This document shows, one piece after another, positions 55,491-64,000 of a stretch of 64,000 nt of DNA; within the stretch, counting starts at the first letter, position 1, and every line of letters begins with the position of its first letter. This DNA comes from Rhodopseudomonas palustris. GTDB lineage: Bacteria > Pseudomonadota > Alphaproteobacteria > Rhizobiales > Xanthobacteraceae. A program made the position numbers and the translations under genes. The stretch is taken from positions 4,092,001 to 4,156,000 of the forward strand of contig NZ_CP058907.1 in NCBI RefSeq assembly GCF_013415845.1, read 5' to 3'. The notes beneath the pieces are model-generated. The model did not search any database, had not been told where the DNA came from, and saw nothing but the letters and a program-made list of their open reading frames with translations.

Positions 55491-55537
55491 AAAAAAAGCG
55501 AACGGCCGCACCCGGCCGGGCCGGGCGCACCGTTCGC
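55491..55537 (-). terminator. Strong Rho-independent terminator upstream of hpnC
   Basis: On the minus strand GCGAACGG is followed by GCGCCCGG and a loop, then CCGGGTGC and CCGTTCGC: a stem of about 16 bp, ending in seven T residues (plus-strand A-run 55491-55497). It separates the small cysteine-rich gene from the hopanoid operon. If any transcript starts upstream of it, it would act as an attenuator for hpnC. Confidence 0.85.
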
Positions 55538-55663
55538 GACGCCATATAAGGGAAATCGCCGGCTAAACCAACGATCTTGACGGACGATGTCCGGGCCGCA
55601 GATTCGCCTGGATCGCCGCCGCGACCTCCAAACCGGGCCGAAACCGGCCCGGCGGACGCCGCC

Positions 55664-55903
55664 TCACTGGCCGTGGCTGACCAACACCTGGTTGCAGGCT
55701 TTGCTGATCTTCTCGCGATTCTGCTGCAGGCAGGACAGGATCACCAGATCGCTCTGCTCCATCACGGAGCGGCAGAAACGCGACACGTCCCGCGAGCAGG
55801 CTTTCTGCTCGGCTTCGGTGCCGCTGCGCTGCTGTTGCTGGGCATTGGCACCGGAGGACATCGAAACGAGCAGCAACGCGAGCGCAACCAAGGTCTTTTG
55901 CAT
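55664..55903 (-). CDS. Small secreted cysteine-rich repeat protein
   Basis: A 79-aa protein with a signal peptide (QKTLVALALLLVSMSSGANA). The mature part is short: QQQQRSGTEAEQKACSRDVSRFC followed by VILSCLQQNREKISKACNQVL. The spacing of four cysteines resembles one cysteine-rich (GLG1/CRR) repeat unit, found in small periplasmic proteins of Bradyrhizobiaceae. ATG 55903 with GGAAG before it. Function unknown. It is transcribed towards hpnC but ends in a terminator. Confidence 0.78.
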   Translation of the reverse strand: MQKTLVALALLLVSMSSGANAQQQQRSGTEAEQKACSRDVSRFCRSVMEQSDLVILSCLQQNREKISKACNQVLVSHGQ

Positions 55904-56292
55904 TGTCTTCCTTCGATATGTGGCTGGGGGTCGAAACCCGTTCTCGATCACATCTACGGCGCCGCCTGGAAGGGGTCGCGGTGCACACGATCGGCACAAC
56001 GGTATGATGCGTCGATCAAGGTGACAAATACGGCCAAATTAGTGCCGACGCACGCACCTTCACGGGCGGGTGGCTGAAAGCCGCGGAATACCTGTCGGTT
56101 TTTCACGGAACGTTGCCGATTTGATGCAAATACTATAGTTCCGCAAGCAGCGCGGGCGGAACAGCGTGAGCCGTGCGTCTTGGTGTGCAGGCGCGGCGTT
56201 ACTATGTGATTTGAACCTGCCGTGAGGCGAACACACTAACCAGCGACGTGACGCAACGGCGTCACCACAGCGATCTTCCAAGGATGGCCAGA
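55904..56292. other. Gap between the two small secreted-protein genes
   Basis: This is 389 bp without a convincing gene. It should hold promoters for the divergent genes on either side. The AT-rich patch GATGCAAATACTATAGTT around 56122-56139 could be a -10 region for the plus-strand gene, but no matching -35 at proper spacing was found. Confidence 0.3.
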
Positions 56293-56796
56293 ATGAGCCT
56301 GCTTCGTTCCACCACGTCCTCGATCCATGCGTTGAAGGCAGCCGGAATCGGCGCCGCGATGATGCTGTCCGCATCGGCGGCATTCGCAGATTCGGGCCCG
56401 TTCGCCGGGTTTGAAGGAGCGTGGTCGGGGACCGGCACCGTGGCGCTGTCCGACGGCTCGAAGGAGCGCATCCGCTGCAAGGCGAACTATCGCGGCAGCG
56501 GCGGCGGCAATCAGCTGGCCCTGACGTTGCGCTGCGCCAGCGACAGCTACAAGTTCGACCTTTCCGCCGACGCCGCCACCAACGGCGACCGCATCTCCGG
56601 CAACTGGAGCGAGACCAGCCGCAACGTCAACGGCAGCCTGCAGGGCAAGGCCGGCGGCGGCCGGATCGAAGTGTTCGTCGAAGCCGCCGGCTTCGCCGCC
56701 AGCCTGTCGCTGACCACCCACGGCAACAAGCAATCGGTGGCGATCAGCTCGAAGGGCGAAATCCGCGGCGTCAACATCTCGATGACCCGCGGCTGA
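56293..56796 (+). CDS. Small secreted protein of unknown function
   Basis: A 167-aa exported protein. The signal peptide (IHALKAAGIGAAMMLSASAAFA) is followed by a beta-rich mature part: GFEGAWSGTGTVALSDGSKERIRCKANY, then alternating short strands (LALTLRCAS, DRISGNWSETS, GSLQGKAGGG, SLSLTTHGNKQSVAISSKGEIRGVNISM). The pattern suggests a small barrel or lipocalin-like fold, as in other short alphaproteobacterial periplasmic proteins. Two Cys (in RIRC and TLRC) could pair. ATG 56293 has AAGG nearby; ATG 56284 is an alternative. No function assigned. Confidence 0.82.
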   Translation: MSLLRSTTSSIHALKAAGIGAAMMLSASAAFADSGPFAGFEGAWSGTGTVALSDGSKERIRCKANYRGSGGGNQLALTLRCASDSYKFDLSADAATNGDRISGNWSETSRNVNGSLQGKAGGGRIEVFVEAAGFAASLSLTTHGNKQSVAISSKGEIRGVNISMTRG

Positions 56797-56822
56797 TCAC
56801 CGCCCTCTTCGGCTCCATCAGC

Positions 56823-56860
56823 AAAAGCCCTCCGGATCGACCGATCCGGAGGGCTTTTTG
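56823..56860. terminator. Bidirectional terminator
   Basis: The stem AAAAGCCCTCCGGATCG / CGATCCGGAGGGCTTTT (17 bp, two-base loop) continues into TTTTTGTTTT. It serves the small secreted-protein gene and, in the other direction, the RND transporter gene that ends at 56891. Confidence 0.92.
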
Positions 56861-56890
56861 TTTTCACAAGCGGATCGCTTTTTTCGTGCG

Positions 56891-59260
56891 CTACACCACC
56901 GATCCGGCGCCACGGCCGCCGCGCAGGCGGTGAGCGACGCTGATCAGCCACATCGCGGTCGGGCGTAGGATGAACAGATCGGCGATCAGCGCCGCCACCA
57001 TCGCGAAGGCGCTGAGCCAGCCGAACAGTCGCAGCGACGGCAGGTCCGAGAACACCGTGACGCCGAGCCCGCAGGCCAGCACCACGGTGGTGAGAATCAA
57101 TGCGGGGCCGACCAACACGGTGGCGCGTTCGACCGCGAGGCCGGCGCTGACGCCCGGCGGGCTCTCCAGCCGCAGCCGGTTGAGGAAGTGGATGGTGGCC
57201 GACAGGCCGAGGCCGAACGACACCGTCAGCGCCACCACGCTGGCGAATTGCAGCCCCTCCCCCATCAGCCACAACAGCGTACCGGACAGCACCACCGGGA
57301 AGATGCCCGGCAGAATGCAGGCCAGCATCACCACCACCGAGCGGAACGCCAGGCCGATGAAGATCGCCACCAGCACGAACTCGATGGTGAGGCCGTGGTT
57401 GAGCTTGGAAATCATGTCGGCGCTGTTGCGCGCGGCGATCGCCGACAGGCCGGTGACCGCAACCTCATAGCCCGGATGCTTCTGGCGCACGCTGTCGAGC
57501 GCGTGGTCGAGCTTCTGCACCACGGGGAGGATTTCGCTGGAGTCGAGATCGGGCACGCGGCCCGACACCACTACGGCGGTCTGGTCCTCCGAGATGAAGC
57601 GCCGCACCAGGTTAGGCGGCAGCAGATCGACATATTCCTTCAGCGTGTCGACGCTGGTGGTGTGCGCCTTCTCGGAAAGCCAGCGACGCAGCGTCTCCAG
57701 CGACCAGACGTTGCCGACGCCGGCCTGCTTCTCGACCGTGGCGTGGACCTCGGCGATGATCTGCAGGCTCTCGGGCGAATACAGCGACTGGCCCTTGGGG
57801 AATTCGATCAGCACGTCAATCGGATTGGCACCGGTGAGCTTGGCGTCGAGCCGGTCGCTCGCCTGCACCGCCTGCTCCTTGTCGGGCACCTGATCGGCCA
57901 AACGATAGCGCGGTTCGAGGTTGGCGTAGATCACCGCCAGGCCGCCGACCACCAGAACCGCCAACAGGCTGAACAGGCCGGGCCGGCCGACCATCCGCAC
58001 CGCGATGAAGGCGCAGAACCGGCGCAGCGCGTTGACGCCGAGATCGGCGCTCTGGAATTTCGCCGCGAAGGCTTCCTCGTGGCGCACCAGCAGCACGCCG
58101 AACACCGGCACCAGCGTCAGCACCGCGACCAGCGCCAGCACGGTGGCGAGCAGGCCGGCCTCGCCGAACGCGCGGATCAGGTCGGAGTTGGAGAACTGCA
58201 GCGCGATGAACGAAATGCCGGCGGTGGCGTGGGTCAACACGCAGGCCGGACCGACAACCAGGACGGCGTTCTTGAACGCGGTGTATTTGTCCTCGCCCGC
58301 GATCAGCCGGTCTCGTGCCGCGAAGGTGAGCTGCATCGAGTCCGAGAAACTGATCACCATGATCAGCGGCGTCATGACGTTGAGGAACATGTTGAGGCTG
58401 AAGCCGGCCCAGCCGAGCACACCGATGGCCAGCAGGATCGCCAGCAGCGGCGGAAACGCCGCCACCACCATGAACGAGATCTTGCGGAAGAACAGGATCG
58501 CGATGACGCAGCCTGCCAGGATGCCGGCGATGTTGTAGATCAGTCCGTCGCGCTCGACCGCGTTGCGGATTTCGAGCTGCATCACAGGAACGCCGGACAG
58601 TTGCCGGCTGAGACCTGAGCCCTCGAGATCCTCCGTCATCACCTTGCGCATTTCACCGATGGTGGCGCGCAGCCGGGTGTTGTCGGCCACCACCTTCGGA
58701 TCGAGCGACAGCACGACCAGCGCCAGCGTCCCATCCTCCGACAGCAGCTTGCCGCGAATGATCTCGTTGGTCTTCACCGTCTGGGCGAACTGGTCGTAGG
58801 CATCGCCTTCCGGCAATTCCGACGGGAATAGAGCCGCCGGCAGCTTGCCCGGCTCGGGCGCCTGCCGCGCCGAGAACAGCGAGATCAGGCCGCGCACACC
58901 GTCGATCAATTGCAGATCGGTGACGGTGTCGCGCAGCTTCTCCAGATTCTCCCGCGCCAGCAGCTCCTTGCCCTCGACCACCAGCAGCACGTCGAACTCG
59001 GTCGACGGAAACCGCTTGGTGACCTCCTCGTACTGCTTGAACTCCTTGGTGTCGGAGCGAAACAGCTGGCTCAGAGAGTCGTCGATCTTGATCCGTTCGA
59101 TGCCGAACACCGCGCCGACGATCAGTGCCAGCAGGATGATGCACGATACCACCGGGGCGCGCAGCGGGATCAGACCCAGCCGCTCGAGGCCAAAAGCGAT
59201 GCTGACCCGCCGTCGCTTCAATTCTGCGACTTCGGTGTCGCTCACGTTCTTATCAAGCAT
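56891..59260 (-). CDS. RND/MMPL-family transporter, HpnN-like
   Basis: A 789-aa inner-membrane exporter-like protein. After a short cytoplasmic start comes a first membrane segment (PVVSCIILLALIVGAVFGI) and a periplasmic domain. A bundle of hydrophobic segments follows (GCVIAILFFRKISFMVVAAFPPLLAILLAI, containing NMFLNVMTPLIMVISFSDSMQL); a second periplasmic domain and bundle follow (GLTIEFVLVAIFIGLAFRSVVVMLA; VVALTVSFGLGLSATIHFLNR). The layout is that of HpnN and other MMPL lipid transporters, but the sequence is clearly different. Its closeness to hpnC suggests a lipid or hopanoid substrate; this is a guess from context. ATG 59260 is preferred. Confidence 0.88.
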   Translation of the reverse strand: MLDKNVSDTEVAELKRRRVSIAFGLERLGLIPLRAPVVSCIILLALIVGAVFGIERIKIDDSLSQLFRSDTKEFKQYEEVTKRFPSTEFDVLLVVEGKELLARENLEKLRDTVTDLQLIDGVRGLISLFSARQAPEPGKLPAALFPSELPEGDAYDQFAQTVKTNEIIRGKLLSEDGTLALVVLSLDPKVVADNTRLRATIGEMRKVMTEDLEGSGLSRQLSGVPVMQLEIRNAVERDGLIYNIAGILAGCVIAILFFRKISFMVVAAFPPLLAILLAIGVLGWAGFSLNMFLNVMTPLIMVISFSDSMQLTFAARDRLIAGEDKYTAFKNAVLVVGPACVLTHATAGISFIALQFSNSDLIRAFGEAGLLATVLALVAVLTLVPVFGVLLVRHEEAFAAKFQSADLGVNALRRFCAFIAVRMVGRPGLFSLLAVLVVGGLAVIYANLEPRYRLADQVPDKEQAVQASDRLDAKLTGANPIDVLIEFPKGQSLYSPESLQIIAEVHATVEKQAGVGNVWSLETLRRWLSEKAHTTSVDTLKEYVDLLPPNLVRRFISEDQTAVVVSGRVPDLDSSEILPVVQKLDHALDSVRQKHPGYEVAVTGLSAIAARNSADMISKLNHGLTIEFVLVAIFIGLAFRSVVVMLACILPGIFPVVLSGTLLWLMGEGLQFASVVALTVSFGLGLSATIHFLNRLRLESPPGVSAGLAVERATVLVGPALILTTVVLACGLGVTVFSDLPSLRLFGWLSAFAMVAALIADLFILRPTAMWLISVAHRLRGGRGAGSVV

Positions 59261-59467
59261 GCGCTGATCCGTCCTGTCGATCGCTCGTCCTAACCAGACT
59301 TCCCGGCACGAATGCGACAGCGTCGCATCGCCCGGCATTCTGGTCTTGGGACATGCAGCAATTTCACCACGTGCGCAGGCTCGGACCGACCGCCCTTCGG
59401 AATCGAGACTGGGAACCGGAATCCACCAGATTCGCGGTCCGCTTGCGAGTTTTCCGGGAGCTGGGGA

Positions 59468-60235
59468 TCAAGACTTCGGCAGCTCCGGCATCAGGCTGCC
59501 GCTCTCGTCCTTGAGCGCCACGCCGGTCGCCTTGCGTACCAATCCCTCGCGGACCAGCCAGGCGATCTTGTGCGCCGCCTCGTCCGCCGAAATCCCGGAA
59601 GCGTGGATATTCGAGACGCAATTGCGGTCAGCGTCGGTGAGGCCGGGGCGCGGTCCGAACGTCAGATAGGCGCCGAGGCTCGCCGGCGCGGACAGGCCCG
59701 GCCGTTCGCCGATCAGCACCACCACCATCCGGGCACCCAGCGCGGCGCCGACCTCGTCCCCGAGCGCAACCCGGGCGCCGGTCGCCACCACCGCAGCACC
59801 GACGCCGATCCGGACCGCGGCCAGCCGCGGTAACAGATGCCGCACCACCGCGGTCGCCTGCGCCGCCACCGCAATCGGCGACAGGCCATCCCCGATCACC
59901 AGCGCGACGTCGACGGCCTTCCCCGCCCCGTCCAGGACCGCGCGCGAAGCCGGGTCGAGCTGCCGGCCGAGGTCCGGTCGGGCCAGATAGTCCCGGCGGT
60001 CGGCGGCGCGGCTCGACACCTGCAGTGTCGGCAGACCGAGCGCCTGCAGCTCCGCGGCGATCGCTGTCGCATCGAAGCCGGCATGGACCGCGTCGCGGGC
60101 GCGGGCATGAGCCAGGGTGAAATCCAGCAGCGCCTCGGTCGGCAGACTGGCGCCGGCACGGCCGAGCGCGACGCGGGCGGGAGTCAAACGGCGCAGTTCG
60201 GCCAGCGAACGCGGCGGGGTGGCAGGAGAATTCAT
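59468..60235 (-). CDS. eutC: Ethanolamine ammonia-lyase, small subunit
   Basis: A 255-aa EutC. The motifs [48 protein letters not shown] and [21 protein letters not shown] follow the family closely; the C-terminal [20 protein letters not shown] contains the conserved region near the cobalamin. With EutB it forms the adenosylcobalamin-dependent enzyme that splits ethanolamine to acetaldehyde and ammonia. It starts 7 bp after hpnP, so it is probably transcribed with hpnP, although its partner eutB lies on the far side of hpnP. Confidence 0.95.
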   Translation of the reverse strand: MNSPATPPRSLAELRRLTPARVALGRAGASLPTEALLDFTLAHARARDAVHAGFDATAIAAELQALGLPTLQVSSRAADRRDYLARPDLGRQLDPASRAVLDGAGKAVDVALVIGDGLSPIAVAAQATAVVRHLLPRLAAVRIGVGAAVVATGARVALGDEVGAALGARMVVVLIGERPGLSAPASLGAYLTFGPRPGLTDADRNCVSNIHASGISADEAAHKIAWLVREGLVRKATGVALKDESGSLMPELPKS

Positions 60236-60242
60236 CGCTGTC

Positions 60243-61826
60243 CTATTCCGCCGGCACCGCCGCTTCGCGCAGGCGTATCGAGTAGTTGGAGGCATTGGCG
60301 TGACCGCGCGAGGCTTCGCGCGCGTAGATGATCAGATGATGCGCCACCACCATCACCAGAAGCAGGTTTTCGATATCGCCGCGGATCAGCCGTCGGAAAG
60401 CGAATTTCCAGAACGCCAGCTTGTAGTCGCCGCGAATGCCGATCTGCCAGATGACGTTGCGCAGCATGATCATGGCGCGCTTGATGTTGGCCTTCGACGC
60501 CCGCTGCGGCGTCGAAGGATGCAGCCGCGTCGCATAGGCGTGCGCGATCTGGTACTCGTAGCGCTTCAGCAGCGCCTCGGGCCGGTAGGCCCGCGCCATG
60601 CAGTCCTTCCACATCGCCACGACCTGGTCGTGCGGCAGCAGGAAGTCGACATTGGATTCGCGGCTGTCGTCGTGCACCAGCCGGCCTTCGCGTTGCAAGC
60701 GATCCCACAGCGGCGTCTTCGGCAGCGCCTGCAGCAGGTTGATGGTGAGCAGCGGAATCTGCGACTGCTCGATGAACTGCATCAAGAACTCACCGGTCTC
60801 CGGCGTATCGGTGTCCAGGCCGAGAATGATGCCCGACACCACTTCGATGCCGTAGCTCGATATCGTCCGCACGCCCTCGAGGATTGGGACCATCATGTTG
60901 TGGTCCTTATGCATCGCCTTCAGCGCGGTCGGGTCCGGCGTCTCGATGCCGACGAAGATCGTGCAGAAATACGCCTCGCGCATCAATTCGAGGATCTCGG
61001 GACGCTTGGCGATGTTCAGCGTCGCCTCGCAGGCGAGCTGCAGCTGAAAGCCAGTGCGCTTCTGCCATTCGACCAGATGCGGCAACAGGTCGAGCGCCGC
61101 CTTGCGGTTGCCGATGAAATTGTCGTCGACGAAATATACCGATCCGCGGATGCCGCATTCGATCATGCGGTCCAGCTCGGTGATGATCTGCTCCGGCGTT
61201 TTCAGCCGCGGGTTGCGGCCGTACAGGCCGGGGATATCGCAAAATTCGCACTGATACGGGCAACCCGAGGAGTACTGGATGCTGCCGAGCAGATATTTGC
61301 TGCATTCCGCTAGCTCGTAAGCCGGAATCGGAAACAGCGTCATGTCGAGGCGGTCTTCGGTGGTGAACACGACCTGTCGCTTCGGCCGCGTCACGTCGTG
61401 TGTCAGCTTCGCGATCAATTGATCGGTAGCGTCGCCGAGCTCGCCGACATGCAGATAGTCGAAATTCGGATAGTAGTCCGGGCAGGCGCTGACCGAGGGC
61501 CCGCCGAGCGCGACCGGCAGATCGAAATCATGCGCGCGCCGGCAAATGTCGTTCATCTGCTGCCGCTGGATGTGCATGCCGCTGACGAACACCGCGTCCG
61601 CCCAAGTGAAATCGTCCGCAGTGGCGGGGCGGATATTCTCGTCGACGAAGCGGACCGACCATTCGTCCGGCAAATAGGCGGCGATCACCAGCAGCCCCTG
61701 CGGCGGCATGAAGGCGGCAACGTCGTCCATCAATGGATAGGAGTGCTGAAAAGTACCGAAGGACTTGGTGTAGCGCGGGAAGACACACAGAATACGACGA
61801 CTGGTCTGCCCGGATTCGGCTTTCAT
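60243..61826 (-). CDS. hpnP: Hopanoid C-2 methylase, cobalamin-binding radical SAM enzyme
   Basis: A 527-aa radical SAM protein. The N-terminal part (about 10-150) is a B12-binding-type domain beginning [23 protein letters not shown]. The cluster cysteines are C189, C193 and C196 in [17 protein letters not shown]. The rest ([52 protein letters not shown]) is a normal radical SAM barrel, followed by a C-terminal DUF4070-like domain. HpnP makes 2-methylhopanoids. GGGGAAAG precedes ATG 61826. An EcfG-like promoter is upstream (61921-61945). Confidence 0.9.
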   Translation of the reverse strand: MKAESGQTSRRILCVFPRYTKSFGTFQHSYPLMDDVAAFMPPQGLLVIAAYLPDEWSVRFVDENIRPATADDFTWADAVFVSGMHIQRQQMNDICRRAHDFDLPVALGGPSVSACPDYYPNFDYLHVGELGDATDQLIAKLTHDVTRPKRQVVFTTEDRLDMTLFPIPAYELAECSKYLLGSIQYSSGCPYQCEFCDIPGLYGRNPRLKTPEQIITELDRMIECGIRGSVYFVDDNFIGNRKAALDLLPHLVEWQKRTGFQLQLACEATLNIAKRPEILELMREAYFCTIFVGIETPDPTALKAMHKDHNMMVPILEGVRTISSYGIEVVSGIILGLDTDTPETGEFLMQFIEQSQIPLLTINLLQALPKTPLWDRLQREGRLVHDDSRESNVDFLLPHDQVVAMWKDCMARAYRPEALLKRYEYQIAHAYATRLHPSTPQRASKANIKRAMIMLRNVIWQIGIRGDYKLAFWKFAFRRLIRGDIENLLLVMVVAHHLIIYAREASRGHANASNYSIRLREAAVPAE

Positions 61827-61920
61827 CGAACTTTCCCCGCGAACGTCACGCTGTCCGAGTTCGTTGCGGCGATCGCCCGCAGGGTTCGATCACCGGCCCC
61901 AAAAACGGCAAGTTCAATAC

Positions 61921-61945
61921 AACTTCGCGACTCGCGACCGGTTCC
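61921..61945 (-). promoter_or_regulatory. EcfG-type promoter of hpnP
   Basis: On the minus strand GGAAC (61945-61941), 16 bases, then AGTT (61924-61921) matches the EcfG consensus GGAAC-N16/17-CGTT with one mismatch. It lies 95 bp upstream of the hpnP start. EcfG is known to control hpnP in R. palustris TIE-1, so this is the likely site. Confidence 0.75.
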
Positions 61946-62053
61946 CCACGGCTGCAAAAATCCCGCCCGATCGCGACCGTGATCCGCGATCTAATCACGA
62001 CCACACTGGAGCGGCCAGAGTTTCTTTGATGGGTTTTCGCATCGAAGGGACGG

Positions 62054-63436
62054 TCAGGCGATCAGCCGCGCCGCGATTTCCGGCAGCAGGGCACCATCCG
62101 TCAGCGGGCGGTGATCGGAACCGGAAAAACCGGCACGGACAAGCCAATCGTCGAACTCCGGCGCGCGCTTCAGGCCGAACAGATCGCGGACGTACAACGC
62201 ATCGTGAAACGAGGTCGACTGGTAGTTCAGCATCACGTCGTCGGCGCCCGGCACACCCATGATGAAATTGACGCCGGCAGCTGCGAGCAGCGTGAGCAGC
62301 GTGTCCATGTCGTCCTGATCCGCTTCGGCATGGTTGGTGTAGCAGATGTCGACCCCGAGCGGCAGGCCAAGCAGCTTGCCGCAGAAATGATCCTCGAGGC
62401 CAGCGCGCACGATCTGCTTGCCGTCGTACAGATATTCCGGACCGATGAAGCCGACCACGCTGTTGACCAGCAACGGAGAGAATGCCCGCGCCACCGCATA
62501 GGCCCGTGCCTCGCAGGTCTGCTGATCGACGCCGTGATGCGCATTCGCCGACAGCGCCGAGCCCTGCCCGGTCTCGAAATACATCACGTTGTCGCCGACC
62601 GTGCCGCGCTTCTGCGCCAGCGTCGCCTGATGGGCTTCGGCGAGCAGCGCCAGATCGATGCCGAAGCTGCGGTTGGCGGCTTCTGTGCCGGCGATCGACT
62701 GGAACGTCAGATCGACCGGCGCGCCCTGCTCGATCAGGCGCAGCGTGGTGGTGACGTGGGTCAGCACGCAACCCTGGGTCGGAATTGCCAGGTGCGCGAT
62801 GATGTCGTCGAGCAGCCGCACCAATTGGCCGAGCACCGCCGGATCGTCGCTCGCCGGATTGATGCCGATGCAGGCGTCGCCGGCACCAAGCAGCAGGCCA
62901 TCGATAATCGACGCGGTGATACCGCGGGCATCATCGAAAGGATGGTTGGGCTGCAGCCGCACACTCATCCGCCCAGGCAATCCGATGGTGTTGCGGAAGC
63001 GGGTGACCACGCTGCACTTCTTCGCCACCAGGATCAGATCCTGATTGCGCATCAGCTTCGACACCGCGGCGACCATCTCGGGCGTCAGGCCCGGCGCCAG
63101 CGCAGCCAGCGCCACAGGCGTCGCGGCGTCCGACAGCAGCCAGTCGCGGAAGCCGCCGACGGTGAGCGAGGCCACAGGCGCGAACGCCGCTGCGTCATGA
63201 CGGTCCGCGATCAGCCGCGTCACCTCGTCGGCTTCGTACGGGATCACCATTTCGGAGAGAAATTGCCGCAGCGGCAGGTTCGCCAGCGCCATCCGCGCCG
63301 CCACCATCTGCTCGGCGCTGTCAGCCGCGATTCCGGCGAGGCGATCGCCGGAGCGCGGCGGGCTCGCCTTGGCGAGCAGGTCGCGCAGGTCATCGAACAC
63401 GAACGAGACGTTGCCGATGCTGTGGCGATAGATCAT
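62054..63436 (-). CDS. eutB: Ethanolamine ammonia-lyase, large subunit
   Basis: A 460-aa EutB, the catalytic subunit of the adenosylcobalamin enzyme. Conserved segments: AANLPL-like ARMALANLPLRQFL, SRFRNTIGLPGRMSVRLQPNHP (substrate region; here TRFRNTIGLPGR), GDACIGINPASDD, the glutamate-containing FQSIAGTEAANRSFGID, and NVMYFETGQGSALSANAHHGVDQQTCEARAYAVAR (landmarks ETGQGS and HHGVDQQT). The C-terminal GVDICYTNHAEADQDDMD and NFIMGVPGADDVMLNYQSTSFHD complete the family. Length is normal. It is 61 bp after a chemotaxis receptor gene on the same strand and 227 bp from hpnP. Confidence 0.95.
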   Translation of the reverse strand: MIYRHSIGNVSFVFDDLRDLLAKASPPRSGDRLAGIAADSAEQMVAARMALANLPLRQFLSEMVIPYEADEVTRLIADRHDAAAFAPVASLTVGGFRDWLLSDAATPVALAALAPGLTPEMVAAVSKLMRNQDLILVAKKCSVVTRFRNTIGLPGRMSVRLQPNHPFDDARGITASIIDGLLLGAGDACIGINPASDDPAVLGQLVRLLDDIIAHLAIPTQGCVLTHVTTTLRLIEQGAPVDLTFQSIAGTEAANRSFGIDLALLAEAHQATLAQKRGTVGDNVMYFETGQGSALSANAHHGVDQQTCEARAYAVARAFSPLLVNSVVGFIGPEYLYDGKQIVRAGLEDHFCGKLLGLPLGVDICYTNHAEADQDDMDTLLTLLAAAGVNFIMGVPGADDVMLNYQSTSFHDALYVRDLFGLKRAPEFDDWLVRAGFSGSDHRPLTDGALLPEIAARLIA

Positions 63437-63497
63437 GGCGTCCCCGGCACGGTGCTGCGATCGCAGAGCAGGCCGGAGGGTAGCAAAGGCGTGCGCG

Positions 63498-64000
63498 TCA
63501 GGCGACCCGCACGGTTGCGAGAAATTTAGCCACCTCGGCGCGCAGCCGGTTGTTTTCCTGGGACAGCAACTGCGCCGAGGTCAGGACCTCGTCCGACGCC
63601 GCGCCGGTGTCGGCGGCGCCGCGATTGACGTTGCCGATGCTGGCCGCAACCTGATTGGTGCCGATCGCCGCCTGCTGCACGCTGCGGGCGATCTCCTGGG
63701 TGGCGCTACCCTGCTCGCCGACAGACGCCGCGATGGTCGACGAGATATGAGCGATCTTGCCGATGGTACCGCCGATCTCCTTGATGGCGTCCACCGACTC
63801 CCGGGTCGCGGCCTGCATCTCGGCAATCTGCGCGCTGATTTCGTCAGTGGCTTTCGCGGTCTGCTCCGCCAGTGCCTTGACCTCCTGCGCCACCACGGCG
63901 AAACCGCGCCCCGCCTCGCCGGCACGGGCGGACTCGATGGTGGCGTTGAGTGCGAGCAGATTGGTCTGACCGGCAATGGTGGTGATCAACTGGGTCACGT
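63498..64000 (-). CDS. Methyl-accepting chemotaxis protein, C-terminal signalling domain (partial)
   Basis: The frame runs off the right end of the window, so only about 167 C-terminal residues are visible. The signalling hairpin is present: [39 protein letters not shown] carries the highly conserved tip residues (landmarks QTNLLALNA and ESARAGE). The descending coiled coil then ends [15 protein letters not shown]. The sensor domain is not visible. It is 61 bp upstream of eutB on the same strand and might be co-transcribed with the ethanolamine genes, suggesting taxis towards ethanolamine or a related amine; that is speculation. Confidence 0.93.
   Translation of the reverse strand, partial: VTQLITTIAGQTNLLALNATIESARAGEAGRGFAVVAQEVKALAEQTAKATDEISAQIAEMQAATRESVDAIKEIGGTIGKIAHISSTIAASVGEQGSATQEIARSVQQAAIGTNQVAASIGNVNRGAADTGAASDEVLTSAQLLSQENNRLRAEVAKFLATVRVA

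Noticed and set aside
63437..63497. Search for a cobalamin riboswitch upstream of eutB and hpnP
   Set aside because: The gap before eutB is only 61 bp, and the 227-bp gap before hpnP shows no B12-box-like core. Regulation there is better explained by the EcfG-type promoter.

Overview
The window is high-GC alphaproteobacterial DNA, and its gene content points to Rhodopseudomonas palustris or a very close relative. The main evidence is a complete pimFABCDE operon in its known order, the hopanoid genes hpnO, hpnN, ispH, hpnH, hpnG, shc, hpnE, hpnD and hpnC, and a 2-methylhopanoid methylase (hpnP) close by. This is inferred from gene order and protein motifs; no database search was run.

Layout. 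1-1.8 kb: the 3' end of metH, a gene remnant and a small DUF4160/DUF2442 pair. 1.8-3.3 kb: glpK. 3.5-10 kb: nitrate/nitrite assimilation, with nasT-nasS-globin, then a second globin-nirA-flavoprotein operon behind a sigma54-type promoter and a leader that looks like an ANTAR (NasT) antitermination switch. 10-19.3 kb: pimFABCDE on the minus strand for dicarboxyl-CoA beta-oxidation, with repeat elements in most of its gaps. 19.4-28.2 kb: a divergent IclR-type regulator, then a branched-chain-amino-acid-type ABC transporter (ATPases, permeases and three tandem paralogous binding proteins) that probably imports dicarboxylic or fatty acids for the Pim enzymes. 28.2-35.3 kb: a YciE/YciF-type stress protein behind an EcfG-type promoter, a CorA-like transporter, an OprB-type porin with an extra N-terminal barrel domain, an M20 amidohydrolase and a GMC oxidoreductase.

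35.5-39.4 kb: an accessory, visibly more AT-rich two-gene island. It encodes a 1042-aa adenine-specific DNA methyltransferase of the Eco57I/type IIG kind and an overlapping 220-aa protein with a PD-(D/E)XK nuclease signature. This is the best candidate in the window for an undescribed defence or restriction system.

39.5-55.5 kb: the hopanoid region. hpnO and hpnN (minus strand) lie beside ispH and hpnH (plus strand). A phosphonate block follows (PstS-like protein, phnA and a LysR regulator), and then hpnC-hpnD-hpnE-shc-hpnG on the minus strand, with overlapping or near-overlapping genes. The enzymes run from isoprenoid precursor supply (IspH) through squalene formation (HpnCDE), cyclisation (Shc), side-chain addition and processing (HpnH, HpnG, HpnO) to transport (HpnN). 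55.6-59.3 kb: two small secreted proteins and a second HpnN-like RND/MMPL transporter.

59.4-64 kb: eutC, hpnP and eutB on the minus strand, with hpnP between the two ethanolamine ammonia-lyase subunit genes, and the C-terminus of a chemotaxis receptor. hpnP has its own EcfG-like promoter and lies 7 bp upstream of eutC, so stress-induced transcription should also cover eutC. No tRNA, rRNA, CRISPR array, transposase or integrase was recognised.
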